A stretch of 64,000 nt of DNA from Lunularia cruciata (taxonomy: Eukaryota; Streptophyta; Marchantiopsida; Lunulariales; Lunulariaceae): positions 29,650,333 to 29,714,332 of the forward strand of contig OX419756.1 in the NCBI GenBank assembly GCA_948567375.1, in the 5' to 3' direction. Each line of letters begins with the position of its first letter. Position 1 is the first letter of the stretch. Below, piece by piece: positions 49,420 to 61,280 of this stretch. The translations under genes and the position numbers were made by a program. The notes beneath the pieces are model-generated. The model was not told the origin of the DNA and searched no databases. It saw nothing but the letters and a program-made list of their open reading frames with translations.

Positions 49420-49613
49420 TGTTGACAGAATGTCACTAGCGAACCCGGGAAATATAATAATCTTTAGTCACCATTTTTACGGTGAAGAGAGACTCGATTC
49501 ACATGAATACTTCCCTTCCTATGCATATTCTGTAAATATTGGAGCAGAATCAGTGTCCCGCAGACCACTCTTTGATGAACTGTGGTATCTCCATCTCTCA
49601 TTTTCGTAATCCA
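49420..49613 (+). repeat. Copia 3' LTR
   Basis: It starts TGTTGACAGAATGTC after the polypurine tract and ends near AATCCA. It aligns with the 5' LTR along its length apart from a short gap near its start. Confidence 0.8.
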
Positions 49614-51141
49614 TAGGATTGCTAGATAAGATATAGTCAAAGAAGAATGATTGTAATGCCCGCGTCCATCAGAAGATCGGAGCCGGAGAAGAACTTGCAA
49701 AATCATAAAAGACTACGAGATCTACCGAACTGACCATCAACGACGCAAGCATCAGTACCAAAGTAAGCTGGCTCATACGATTCTCACTTATCGTGGGAAC
49801 ACGAGACTCTTGGTTAGACAAAAGTAATTTTTTACATGGAAAATTTCAGATATGCTCGATGGATCAAGTCTTCTTTCCTACTCCCCCACATGGACCTTTG
49901 ATAAACCCAACGACCTTAGGTATATGTGCGCTCTCAAATCAAAACTTCATAGAACTGCGGGTTTTCAAATCATTTCTGACTCCAGCTCCGTAGAACCTAC
50001 ACGCCTGGCGACAGAAGTTTAGATTCTAGAGCCATTGATGCTCAAAAGTCGATTATAGATGGCATCTCATCTGGCATAACTGGAGACTGCACCGTCAAAT
50101 AAAGGTCTGAGGGAAAATTCTATCCTTTAGGGTCCACCGCGCTATGAGTAAAGCAGCCATACACACTGCAACGTCATTCGCGAATAGCACCAACAACGCG
50201 AGATCGAAATCAGGGGTAGCCTGCGTCACGGGGGAAGTGGCCTAGAAGACAGAACGCTGAAAATCCCCTAAGACATTACAAAAGCAAAGGAGATGTATGA
50301 AGGAAATAGTATCGGCTATATTTTTCCCTCGTCTACAGATTTCCTTCCTTGTTATATTGGTATTGAGATAAGATAACCGGACCGTATCGTGACATACAGC
50401 GCAGTCCAGTTTGGAATATTATTATTCATGGGATTGATCAGATTAGGAATCCATAGATGCATCGGGGAACCGCAAAGATTTCGCCAAATCTGTGGGAGAA
50501 AGAGAGAGGCAAAATCCCTTCATTCGAGAGTATACTAGGTAATCAAACGGAAATATATCGTTAATATTTTATTTTTTGAATAAAAGAATTTATATCAAAC
50601 TGATAGTTACAAAGAACTATTAGATTGACATAGATATGAGAATATTGACATTTTCTAAGGTTTTGAATCATCATTTCAATTCCAAATGAATGAGATTTTT
50701 TATTTCTAATTTCTTTGTTTCCCTACCTTGGTTTCTTTGTTGTTTTCACTTTGGTTTCTATTGGGACCACGTGTTCAAAGTCAGGTTGCAAAAGACTTTA
50801 AGCTAGATTTTATGAGTATTTATTCACCTGATATAGTTTTGATGGGTTCTAGTTTTAACTATTCATGATTATAGAATGGATTATATTTTATTACTATCAT
50901 TCTCTTTGTACTAGGTTTCACCTCCGATTGATTGCTGTAAGTGGTATGAGATACATCATATTCATTTTAGTAGATTATTTCGATTGCAAGTGGTAAAGAA
51001 ATATACCTGAAAGATGACCAAGTATTTTAATTGTACCGACTGGGATACTTAGATGAGGCTTGGAATTGTATTTAAATCATTTACATCCAAGATTAATATG
51101 TTACACTATCTGTGGTGTACCGATCAAGTTGTGAGATTGAC
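49614..51141. other. Right flank of the copia element and second composition boundary
   Basis: 49614-50550 is CpG-containing like the sequence left of the insertion, with no gene recognised. From about 50550 the sequence becomes AT-rich and CpG-poor. Confidence 0.45.
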
Positions 51142-51375
51142 TAACATCCCTAGAACTATGTAAGATTAGTTTTTTAGGTTAACTCTTATTCTATAAGCTT
51201 GCTTGTGAATTCTATGATGAAATGAGGCATATGTTTTCTTACCTTTTGATATATTACTAACATCAGTAGAACTGTAAAAGATTAGTTTTTAAAGTTAACT
51301 CTTATCCTTGTCAATTAGAAATTAGATTTATTTTTTTTTACCTTCTGATTTATTGGCATATAATTCTATGGATGA
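51142..51375. repeat. Diverged tandem duplication, 116-bp period
   Basis: TAACATCCCTAGAACT at 51142 and TAACATCAGTAGAACT at 51258. Both are followed by AAGATTAGTTTTT, GTTAACTCTTAT and, further on, TTACCTTTTGAT or TTACCTTCTGAT. Confidence 0.65.
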
Positions 51376-51879
51376 GTTAGCATTGTTTTTTACTCTCACG
51401 ATGTTTTTGTTATACTTAAGATAAAGAAGCACATTTATTTGGGCATAAGGCGACACTTGCTTATTTAGGGATTCTAAGTTGAGTATTGTGATACATTAAA
51501 GGAGGATTCTATTTGAGTTATGCATGTTAGGAGATAATTTAGTCATAAGAGGAGTTGATTGTTAAGTTGCTAAGTTGTTAAGTGAAGTTGTTACGAGACA
51601 GATTATATCGTAGAATATTATGAGTTTATTTGGTTAAAATGGTGTATGATTTTGGGTCAAGCTATGCAATAAAGTAGGACTGCATGAACCCTACACCCTT
51701 TGTTCATTGCTAGTCTTACTTATTAAACGATTCTCTGCTTATACTTTTTATAAGATTATTTCTTCCTTACACTTATTACATCCTCCAACAAAGTATTTGC
51801 CAAAAGAATCATTATGTTTTGGGTAATTTATAATTATAACGATTATATCAAAATAAAATTATTTTAGAAAATTTATTAT

Positions 51880-52103
51880 TACAATTTTATAATTTTTATT
51901 TTTATTTTTTATTTTTTATTTTTTATATTGATTGAATCTTAATTTTGACCCATCATTCTAGGGTGATTTAAATTTCATAGATTTTATAATACAAGAATTA
52001 ATCATATATCAAATAAATTATAATTATAAGCAAGTTAAGAAATTTAGAAAGCTTTTATGATTTATATATTTATATTTATATTTATATTTATATTTATATA
52101 TTA
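51880..52103. repeat. Low-complexity TTTTTA and TATATT tracts
   Basis: 51894-51929 is a run of TTTTTA-like units and about 52062-52100 a run of TATATT hexamers. The rest is plain AT-rich sequence. Confidence 0.75.
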
Positions 52104-53011
52104 TTGAGAAAAATCATTAGTAAAAAGATGAAAGCTGCAATAGACTCCACAATGTCATGGATTTTGAAGACATTGGCTAAAAAAGATAAGTTTGTATACA
52201 CCAAACCTTTAAATTTACAAGTGGATTTTTTCCTAAAAGAACAAAAGTCTGGTCTAAAAATTTTCAGGAACTTCAACATTAAACATCGAATGTCACAAAT
52301 AGAAGTATTATAATGCATCCAAAACCCTTTGGTTTACCCTTGAACATTTATACTATAAGAAGATAGAAGTCCATGTAAGAATTCAAAAGGATTCACTCAA
52401 GTGACATTTTGCAAAAAAAAACCAGTTTTTTAGTATATGTGCATGAAGATATTGAATATAGAATCCTACAATAATTAGAGATTTTTGCAAGCTAACAATA
52501 TAAATAAACCTCTAGACTTAGCAAAGTACTTTATTTGGTAAAATAAATCATCCAAAACAAGCTTAAAAAACTTTAAGTTAAATAAGGAGATTTTTAAGTA
52601 TCTATTATTTACTAGGTTTTTGGATAAGTTTTAACAGTCATTTGAGGAACTGCTCCATCAGATTGAATTTCGGGTTATGTATTAAGCTTATTAGTTAATA
52701 TAACTTCTCCATCACAATATAAAAATTTTCCATGATGATTTTACAAGTTTAATTTCTAAGTTATTATCTTCTATTAAGTACAAAATCAAAGGGTAACAAA
52801 GCAAACATTGATATACCTAACACTTCCTTCTTGAATCTAAATGTCACTTCATTCACTTGTTGGGAAATTAATGCAAAATAACTACCAACCCAAGATTTTG
52901 CTATAAATCATTGGACCAAAACTCTCTCAAGAATTGTCTTACAATCCTTAATGGACAACTATATTGGCAATCAAAATTGGCTTCTTTGTATGACCATTTT
53001 CTAAAACCATA

Positions 53012-53013
<2 letters not shown>
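52104..53013. other. AT-rich non-coding stretch
   Basis: Opposed frames of about 70 codons at 52094-52318 are read on both strands and match nothing I know. Confidence 0.45.

Positions 53014-53079
<66 letters not shown>
53014..53079. repeat. AT dinucleotide microsatellite, 33 units
   Basis: An uninterrupted AT run. Long AT runs are typical of moss and other AT-rich plant genomes. Confidence 0.95.
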
Positions 53080-53082
<3 letters not shown>

Positions 53083-54974
53083 TTGGGAATTTCTTATAGC
53101 AACAAAGATGATGAGTATACCTTGATTGCCTTCAACTCATTTGTGGTAGGATCTAAATACACAAAACCTTCTAAACATGATTTTATATTTGACAGGTGTT
53201 GGTATATCCAAAGTGAAGTGATCGCTTGGAGTACATGTAGTCCATTGGCAAAGAGAGATATCAAATTTTCTATATTTTTCCTTTCATCTAATTAATATCA
53301 TAGAACTTAATAGAATACATATTTTATGGGTGATATGCCATAAATTAGCTTTCTTTGACTTATTCTTCAAATAATAAAATTACCAAGGTGTCCATGTAGA
53401 CTGTATAGTTCATTATTGAGTCATTTAACACTCATAGTTTTTATAACCAATATCTTATAATTGAGATGATTCAAAGTAAATGATGAATTTCCAAATTTTC
53501 ACTCCAAAATTGGATTCTTTACTAGAAGAATGGAAGAAATTTTTTAAAAAATATTATATTTCATTTCGAATTTTGAATTTCTGTCTTTTCATTCCTTGGT
53601 TTTTCTTTTTCATTAATTACTATAATAGTTCCTTGGTCTTCCTATTCAATAATTATTATAAGAGTGGAAAAACAATTTAAATAAAAATTATGTCATTATT
53701 TCTTTTTTGGTTTTGAAATTTCTATCTTCTATTCCTTGGTATTCCTTTGTCAATAATCCATTTATTTAAATATACTGCTTGAAGTTTGTATTTCTCAATA
53801 TATATAATTAGTTAATTTGCCAAATTCTTAGTATTGTAGTTCAAGAAAGTACATTCTAAGGCAAGAGGATCAACATAATAATTAATTTAATCTGAAAAAC
53901 TTATTACCAAAGTAAGGTCCATTGAATCAACAAGGGTTTGGATGTTTATACTTGGTCAAATCATGATAATTTGTTTCTTTGGGACCCTCGTATGAAAACA
54001 AATAATATGCTCGACATAACTCTTATCATCAAGGATATTATAGTGATACTGACAACAAAATATTTATTTATTTTCCAATCACATAATAAATTTGTATTGG
54101 TGAAGTTGAAGTAATATCAATCAATACTTCTTCATGACTTTCAATAAGAGCAAGATGTATTGGTCTCTATATCTTAGAACAAGGTTAATAAAATAAATTT
54201 TCAAATTTTTCTATTTTCTTGATTTTTAATTTAATATGATTCAAAATTATTTTGTTATAGTATATGCATCATGCATGTACAATTGCATTGTTCTTTGAGC
54301 ATGATGTACAGTTGCATTGCACATCATGCTCAAAGTGCATTAATATGGATTGAGAATTTGCTTTTGTAATATAGTGCATACTCCTACATTCTGACACATA
54401 AACATATTAGGGGGTTTTAGAAGTAGTTTTGACGGATGTCTAAGGGATAAATAACAAAATTTGTAACTATTTTTAGTGAACTCTATAAGGAGATGAGTTG
54501 CTAATAAATGAACACCTCGTACATTGTTTTATGGTATATCACGTGCAATTTGCATTCATTTATAAAAAATCAGGCACTATATTACGGATGTTTAGGATTT
54601 TTGTCTTGAAATAAATGATTGTCAAAAGAGATGATGTTGCTTCTTGAGAGAGTTGCCACGTTTTTATGGTGTGTGATTCTTAGAATGGGATTTAAGAATT
54701 TTTTTTGGCAGATCCAAAATGCAGCTCTCAACTATTTGAATTCAAATTCACCATCTGCAAATGCAAATGCTGCTATCAGTAAACTAAACCAATGGGTTTT
54801 GTAGTTTTATATTCTGTGGTGGTTCATTTCCATGGATTAGTGCGGCAAGGGAGATAGCACGAGTTATGGAAAATGATTTGCATCACCTTTCGGCAACCAA
54901 GAAATTAATTGAAGCTTGAAGGAATTCACTCCAAAAGGCAACAAAAATTTAGCAAAGGGAGATCAAGAACCTGA
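53080..54974. other. AT-rich non-coding stretch
   Basis: No gene is recognised. It includes a perfect 15-bp inverted repeat at 54293-54307 and 54321-54335 (CTTTGAGCATGATGT, 13-nt loop). Confidence 0.45.
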
Positions 54975-55180
54975 TTGCAATGGAGGCTCACATTTGGATG
55001 CAAAGTCAACAGGTGCTATCAAGCAGCTACCAACGGCAACAAGCAACTACCAATGGCAATGAGCGGCTTTGGGTGCCAACGAGTGACTACAAGCAATGAC
55101 AAGCAACAACAAGCAATGGCAAGCAGCAATGAGCAGCAACAAGCAGCGATGAGCAGTGACAAGCAATGACAGGCAAAATC
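54975..55180. repeat. Degenerate minisatellite of CAAxGxCAAG-like units
   Basis: Short units such as CAATGACAAG, CAACAACAAG, CAATGGCAAG and CAGCAATGAG follow each other in varied order. In one frame (54975-55169) it reads as a Gln/Ser/Asn-rich peptide, but the repeat length is not a multiple of three throughout, so coding is unlikely. Confidence 0.6.
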
Positions 55181-56560
55181 TAATTTAATCCTAAATTAAC
55201 ACATTACACCAAAGGGCAACTAGTGCAGACCAGATTCACCTTAAACCAGGCACTTTGTTAACCCTAATATGTAATTAATGCATTATGGTGTGACAATGAA
55301 AAACTCCATATCCCTTATTTTCTCCAAATTACCTCTTATGGAGTTTGTAAATAATAAGAAACTTGGCCAGAACTCCGTAGGGGACTCTTTCTTCCTCCCT
55401 CTCACACCCCACATCAATTTAGTCCACACTTCATGATAATCTATATGAAAATATATAGAGTTCATAAAACTATTTTTGAACCCCCTATTGTATACATTAT
55501 GTAATACATATGAACATGTTATCTTATATATGGATTAGGGTAATTCACGTGCATGACCCAAGTACATATATAACTCGTGGAGACATGCATCATCTTTGTA
55601 CAACATCCTTCGTCCCCAACTAGAGTTACGTCCATCATCCCCATCCTCAATCCTCCACCCTCATCCCCATCCACTGTCCCATCCTGTCCATGTCCCAAAG
55701 GCAGTTCGTGGATGGGACTGCACTACCTACACTACTACTATAGGTATCTACTTTATTATAGTATGCAACAAACTTCTTTTCAAAGTAAGATTAAAGTGTT
55801 TAAAGTGTAAGATCAAAGATTCCAAGTGTATTAATGCATATTAAAAAAATTTTCATGTATGATCAATATATATTAACATATTGCCTTATACTTTCATAAT
55901 ATTCAATGTATATAAAACATTTAATATACTTAATATAATGCACATTAGCTGTTTCATATATGGATATAATGTTCCAAATACTTTAGCATTTGTGTATGTA
56001 ATGAACTCAAGATGTTAATACTATCATTTATTCTATTGGTGTGATTTGCAACCCATAAGCATTAGATTAGAAGTGAAAGGAGAGGATAAAGAGTTAAAGG
56101 TTGTTTTATAGCTCCTTAGCATATAGTTTTTAAATCATTAATTAGGATATAGTGAAGTGTATACTCATACTATGCTATGAGAAGAGTTATAATGTGCACA
56201 AAACAAATCATACATTTTATTCTTGAAATAAAATACATCTTCTTTCATGTCTATGATTATGATTAAATGAATGACATATATTATGTACAAAGAGCTAATT
56301 TTGATGAGCCATTCAACAAATAATCATTATTTTTGAGAAATAGTTGTAATTTCCTTTTAATAAAACTTCTTGTATACATTTTAATATATTAATATATTTC
56401 AAATAAAATATTATGGATTATTTTCTATTTAGATTATGACTCTAGCAACTGATGTAATCATTTTTTAGTTTTGAGTAAAGGCCCAAATGAGAACACATTG
56501 GTGCACAGTTTGAATTGTTGATTAATAATTAGCTTTTTCTTATACTTTGTGCAAAGCTCT
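55181..56560. other. AT-rich non-coding stretch
   Basis: Nothing recognised apart from a C-rich patch at 55605-55710 that opens two overlapping Pro/Ser frames on the plus strand, probably by chance. Confidence 0.45.
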
Positions 56561-56900
56561 AATCCTCTTCCCAAGGACCTTCTTAAGGACGATTATGACT
56601 ATCTTAGAGATCTTTTATAAGCTAAGGATCCTTCTAGTAGTTTCATAGAGTTGTTCCAAATGATTGTAATCAAGTAATAGAGATCACTCTCTCTATAAGT
56701 AGAATGTATGTACTAGTTGATTTCTTACAATGAAGAAGTATATAGGCTATTAGAAAATCTATTATTATGGATGTATTATTGGAGCTTGTTAGCTACATTA
56801 TTTTTTCCAATATTATTCTCACTTCTACTAGCACCTTTGTCATATTAGTCCAAAGTCACTACACCAAAAGTGATAAGCTAGCATCTTATGATATTAGAGC
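56561..56900 (+). repeat. Possible old LTR end with a decayed PBS
   Basis: TGATATTAGAGC at 56889-56900 differs by two bases from the initiator-Met tRNA PBS. The sequence before it has the look of LTR leader (TATAAGTAGAATG at 56693, then TTACAATGAAG). No partner LTR or coding motif is found nearby. Confidence 0.3.
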
Positions 56901-58270
56901 ATTGTGAGATGTCTATTCTACTGGAGTAATCTTACAAGTGAATGTTGAGAACATATTTAATAATAGCTCATGAGTATCATTCTTTAAATAGCTTAAGAGT
57001 GCTATGTACACTTGACCAGTCTAATTCCTCTAGTAGTTCATCTATGGTTTTTTTTCTTCATTTGCTAGAACTTTTCATAAGAGGAAGTTATTATTGTTAA
57101 ATCTTGACAAGTTGATATCTTATGAGTACACATATTTACCATATTTATAGCTTGTGGCATTTGCCTTGCCAAGTTGTGACTTTTCTTCCTTGATGGAATA
57201 TATGTATATAATCATATACCTTGTAAATCAAATTAGGCAGCCTTGAGTTTAACTTGGTTTATCTTCCATCTACAAGATTGTTATCCATTATTGTCTATAG
57301 TAATGAGATTTTCCCCGGATTTGCTCTATCTATCTATATCTTCATAATTGAACTGTGAGCATTGTACTACCTTGGATGCAATTGAGATCCATGTAATGTA
57401 GTGCCGTTGAGGACGTGGTTTTGCAGTCCCATGGACAGTGGGTTCTTCATATAACATGAGAACTGGTTTAGGGTTGCTCTACACTATACACAGCATGAGA
57501 TAGAAGAAAATTATTTATGATCCAAGATGATTAGGTTATAATAGCAAACATCATGGTTACAGATCTCACATGCAATGTAATTTTGGAAGGGTTGATCACG
57601 CACATAGATACCATTTTGGAGGTGTTATTACCTAACATCTTTTTGGCAGCAAGTAGAGCAAAAGTAACCAAAGTCTCCAAGTACATATATATGCTACAAG
57701 GTCCCTTATTTATTGCTCTCACCTTGGAGTTTTATGGACCTATGAACACAAAGTTCAACAAGTTTGTCAAATATTCCCTAGAGCTTACCGTACTAAGCAT
57801 TGATTTGCATAATCACAAGAGAAGAAAACACATTAGTTAAGTGCTTCTTTGAATATTCCGTTGATATGTTAACCGCTTTCATTACATACTTTAATTGAGA
57901 AAGAGTAATTCACGTGGAAGACATGAACATTCAATCAGTCGTTCACATTTTGATATGGATAACCTATGTTATACTTTTCTCGTCATATGATTTTATAATG
58001 TCTGCTCATCCCTTATGCAGTCATTATCACATCGTGGTAGCATGTAATATTTATTTTTGTATCTTTTTGAGAATATATCATGGCATAGCATGTAAATCAT
58101 TGAATAATTTCTGTTATATGATGATCAAGATTCAGCGCACACACGATATTGATAGATAAGTCATTGATAACCTCACTATTATGGATACAAGTAGAAAAAC
58201 CCATTATAAATGAAGCTGATAAGGTGTAATGGTAATTGTATCTATAAATAAGATGGGATGCTACACATGA
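56901..58270. other. AT-rich non-coding stretch to the third composition boundary
   Basis: A 95-codon plus frame at 57553-57840 (MVTDLTCNVILEGLITHIDT at its start) is the longest here. It has hydrophobic stretches but no domain I recognise, and I do not call it a gene. Confidence 0.4.
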
Positions 58271-61200
58271 TTTGGGAATTTGACATATAGAATCTAGCAA
58301 AATTCCCGAACATGCTGTTAGTTTGCATCAAGGTATGCTTAAAGTGCAAGCTATCTTGGTTTCTGGCTGTACAACTTGAAAGTATCTCCCTTGTAGACTC
58401 TCTGTCAACTGCCTCAATTTCTCAACCTCCAAATGAACAGCTTATGATTCTCAAAGGCTATCAGATTCTGAGTCTTTCCGCTCGTTTCAACGCATCATCA
58501 GAGCACAAAATATAAGCGTGCGGGGAATAACGTTGCAGAGAGCAGTGGAGATCTGTCTCCTAAAGAACGGTTGCTACCTACTAAAGTACTAAATTACGCA
58601 TTTGACATTTGACTTGAAATCTTTCGGTGCTGTTGATTCAGAAGGATGTCTTCCTTCCCCGCTGGTGTGCACAAAAGAATACTTGTGCTTAACGGATGTC
58701 GGCAGAAAGCGGGGCACGCAACACGAATTTGTGCAGGGCGTGGGTACCTGCTTTTGCTCGAGTCCACGTGTTTCAGTAACGATTTGGAAGACTTTTAGAT
58801 TCGTCAAATGGGCTTATCAATATGTCAAGGATCAACTTCCTATGAATGCACTTTTTTAATCCGTTGACGGCTTGGGTTATCCTGTCGAAACTCATTTCGC
58901 ACATTCGTAACTAAAAGAAACGCAAGGTTTTCCTGCTGATCGGCATGGTGTGATTGCAAGTTGTGATACATTCGACAGGGCATGTGCAAAGAGCGGTGAT
59001 AATGATGACTATGAAAAGGGGAGAGTGCCTCATTCCCTTAATCATGGAGAGACATCTAGAGCATGTGCTAACGAGAGGTTATCATGATGGACACGAAAAT
59101 AGAGTACAGTATGCCTCCCCATGCTCTTCATCGTGGACACATCACAAGTTGGGCTTGGGGGGGGGGGGGACATGTGAATTCAGAACTTAGGAAGCAACCT
59201 CATACAGTACAGTAGACAGAATTTATGTTCTTGATCCCATCTTAGCGGTCGCCTTTTTCTCTCTTAGCGTAACATTTTGTCTTCCATATTACAGCGTATT
59301 CATGATCAAGACCTCTGTACTGTAGAATACAAATCTCATCAGACTACAGCGGATGTTTGCCGAGTATACAGTACACGATTACTGCCAAAATTACTGGCAG
59401 TAATTTTGGCATTACCGTTACGTCATTGTGGTTGTAACAGGACCAGGGAGTTGAGGGTGGTAATCTAGATTTGTTCTCCTTCTATTGGGTCCACGGAAGA
59501 TTATTTTCAATCTTCATGGATTGTAGCACAGTATCTATTGATGAGATAAAATGCTTTGAAAATGAAGATTGACTATGCTTGAGATGTGTGTTACGCGCGC
59601 GCTTGGTAAAGGATTATCGTTTAAAGGCTCCAAAACCTGTCATCTTCGTTGTCCTCTTGTGGAGAGTATTTGCAAATTTGTATTGTGTAGCTACAGTGTT
59701 GGGAGGCGAGTTCTCTTTGTTCAATGGAGAAGTCAACTGTCAAGAGCACTTTAAATAAGTTACATGGGGTATTTAACTTTGTCCACGGCACTATGTTCAC
59801 GAAAAGGAGAACGATCCAAAGTTTTATGAGCTACTCTCAGTGAGGATTAACTTCTCGGAGAAAGTGAACACCTTATATACCGCATACTGGAATCGCTTAA
59901 TTGGATCAGGTCTTCGATGTTCTGCATAGTGCAGAGGCGGGAAAGCCACGAAGTTTTGTGGAGCTGGTCATCCTCCAAGTTCTCCGTTTGAACATGTGAT
60001 AATAACACGTCGGATGAAGCTTCTGCAAGTAGAATGGTGCTCAAATTGTGTCCACAATACATGTTTGAGCAATTTTTTATGTTTATATTTCGTTTGGACC
60101 TCTCACATGTAAACGACCAGCCAAAACAGCCACGCATAAATGACGCAAGACGTCTAGGTCTGCGTGCGAGAAACAGTTAACATGTGATAACTTGTGAGAA
60201 AAATCGACTTTTTGTAAGGTACTAGTGTTTGGATTGCTGACAATCGCATCATATTCTTCTCAACGATTAAAGAAATATCTTGAAAACCCCAGTTCGTCCT
60301 TTTCTGTGTTCCAGTCGTCCAAATATGGAATAGGATGTTTGTTGTATATTTCGACACGAGAACTTGAAGGACACGAGTTTCTCCAAATAGGAAAGTTTCT
60401 CCCTGCAAAAACCGCATAAGTATGTGAACAGAAGTCTAGATGTTGGTAATTGAAGGAGGGAGCAATGAGCAGCATGCGAGCCAGCAGTTCAGCGGCATGC
60501 AGTGGAAGTCCTCAAGAACATCATCACCTTCGTCTGCTAGAAATCTTCTGTACTGAAGATATGACTTCAGACCATTACCATGAATTTCACAGTCGGTAAT
60601 CTATGGTGTCCTGCTATCTACGTACGTCTCTTAGCAGCCGAGCCTTCCTTCTTCTTACTTTCACCACGTGGGTACATAAGGAGATTCCAAATTGTCGTCC
60701 CGTTGAAATTGCCCTTCCACACTTTCCTGGGGCACATTAATTTCCCGAGTCCCATCCTTCCTGCCCTTTACTGGGACAGGCTTTTTCTAGCCGGGCTGCA
60801 GTACTTAGTTATGTCACCATTCCTTCGCCCTCCACTTCCCCATAAAGTTTGAAGAAGACTCCAATTTGAGACTGACTGACAGTCTCCTCGAAGAGGCAGC
60901 AAGAAAATTTTCCTCTCCACTACTCACAGTAGTCCCACACTGCAGTACTGTACTGTGATTATATTCCTGTACAGAATCCACGTTGAAGAACGAACCTACT
61001 CAACATTCTAACCTCGTACAGTACACATACGTCCCCTTTACTTGCACGGCACCCTCACAACCTCGCCTCTCCGCTCCTCTGCTCTTTTTGGGCGGCTCCA
61101 AACCTCGATCAGGCTCTGAATGCGATTGGGAACATTCGCTGTCGTCGTCACATTCATGAGTTCAACATCTAGGCCAAGTCAAACCGAGTAGGAGGCGGTG

Positions 61201-61280
61201 TAGACATTTCTCCTTCTCTTCTCGATGCTCGAGATTCATCACACTCGACTCTCTCTCTAATTGTCATAGCTAGTGTAAGT
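58271..61280. other. CpG-containing intergenic sequence
   Basis: No gene is recognised. Frames such as 58602-58859, 58954-59190 and 60580-60852 overlap others on the opposite strand or lack motifs. A run of 13 G is at 59157-59169. A perfect palindrome-like repeat is at 59383-59411. The part 61030-61260 is pyrimidine-rich and could be promoter or leader sequence. Confidence 0.4.
59383..59411. repeat. Perfect 13-bp inverted repeat, 3-nt loop
   Basis: TGCCAAAATTACT, then GGC, then AGTAATTTTGGCA. Pairing is complete. No T-run follows, so it is not a simple terminator of any recognisable gene. Confidence 0.7.

Larger units (their letters stand above)
44926..49613 (+). mobile_element. Ty1/copia retrotransposon, full length but inactive
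   Basis: The element has, in plus order, a 5' LTR, PBS, gag, protease, integrase, RT, RNase H, polypurine tract and 3' LTR, which is the Ty1/copia order (integrase before RT). LTR lengths are 203 and 194 bp, and the two differ at many positions. A clear 5-bp target duplication is not visible (TATGG against TAGGA), as expected for an old copy. CG dinucleotides are scarce inside and common outside. Frames are broken in every domain. Confidence 0.85.

Noticed and set aside
44921-49618. Target site duplication of the copia element
   Set aside because: The five bases flanking each LTR (TATGG and TAGGA) do not match closely enough to call.
59157-59169. Run of 13 G as a G-quadruplex
   Set aside because: A single homopolymer without spaced G tracts; more likely simple slippage or an assembly weak point.
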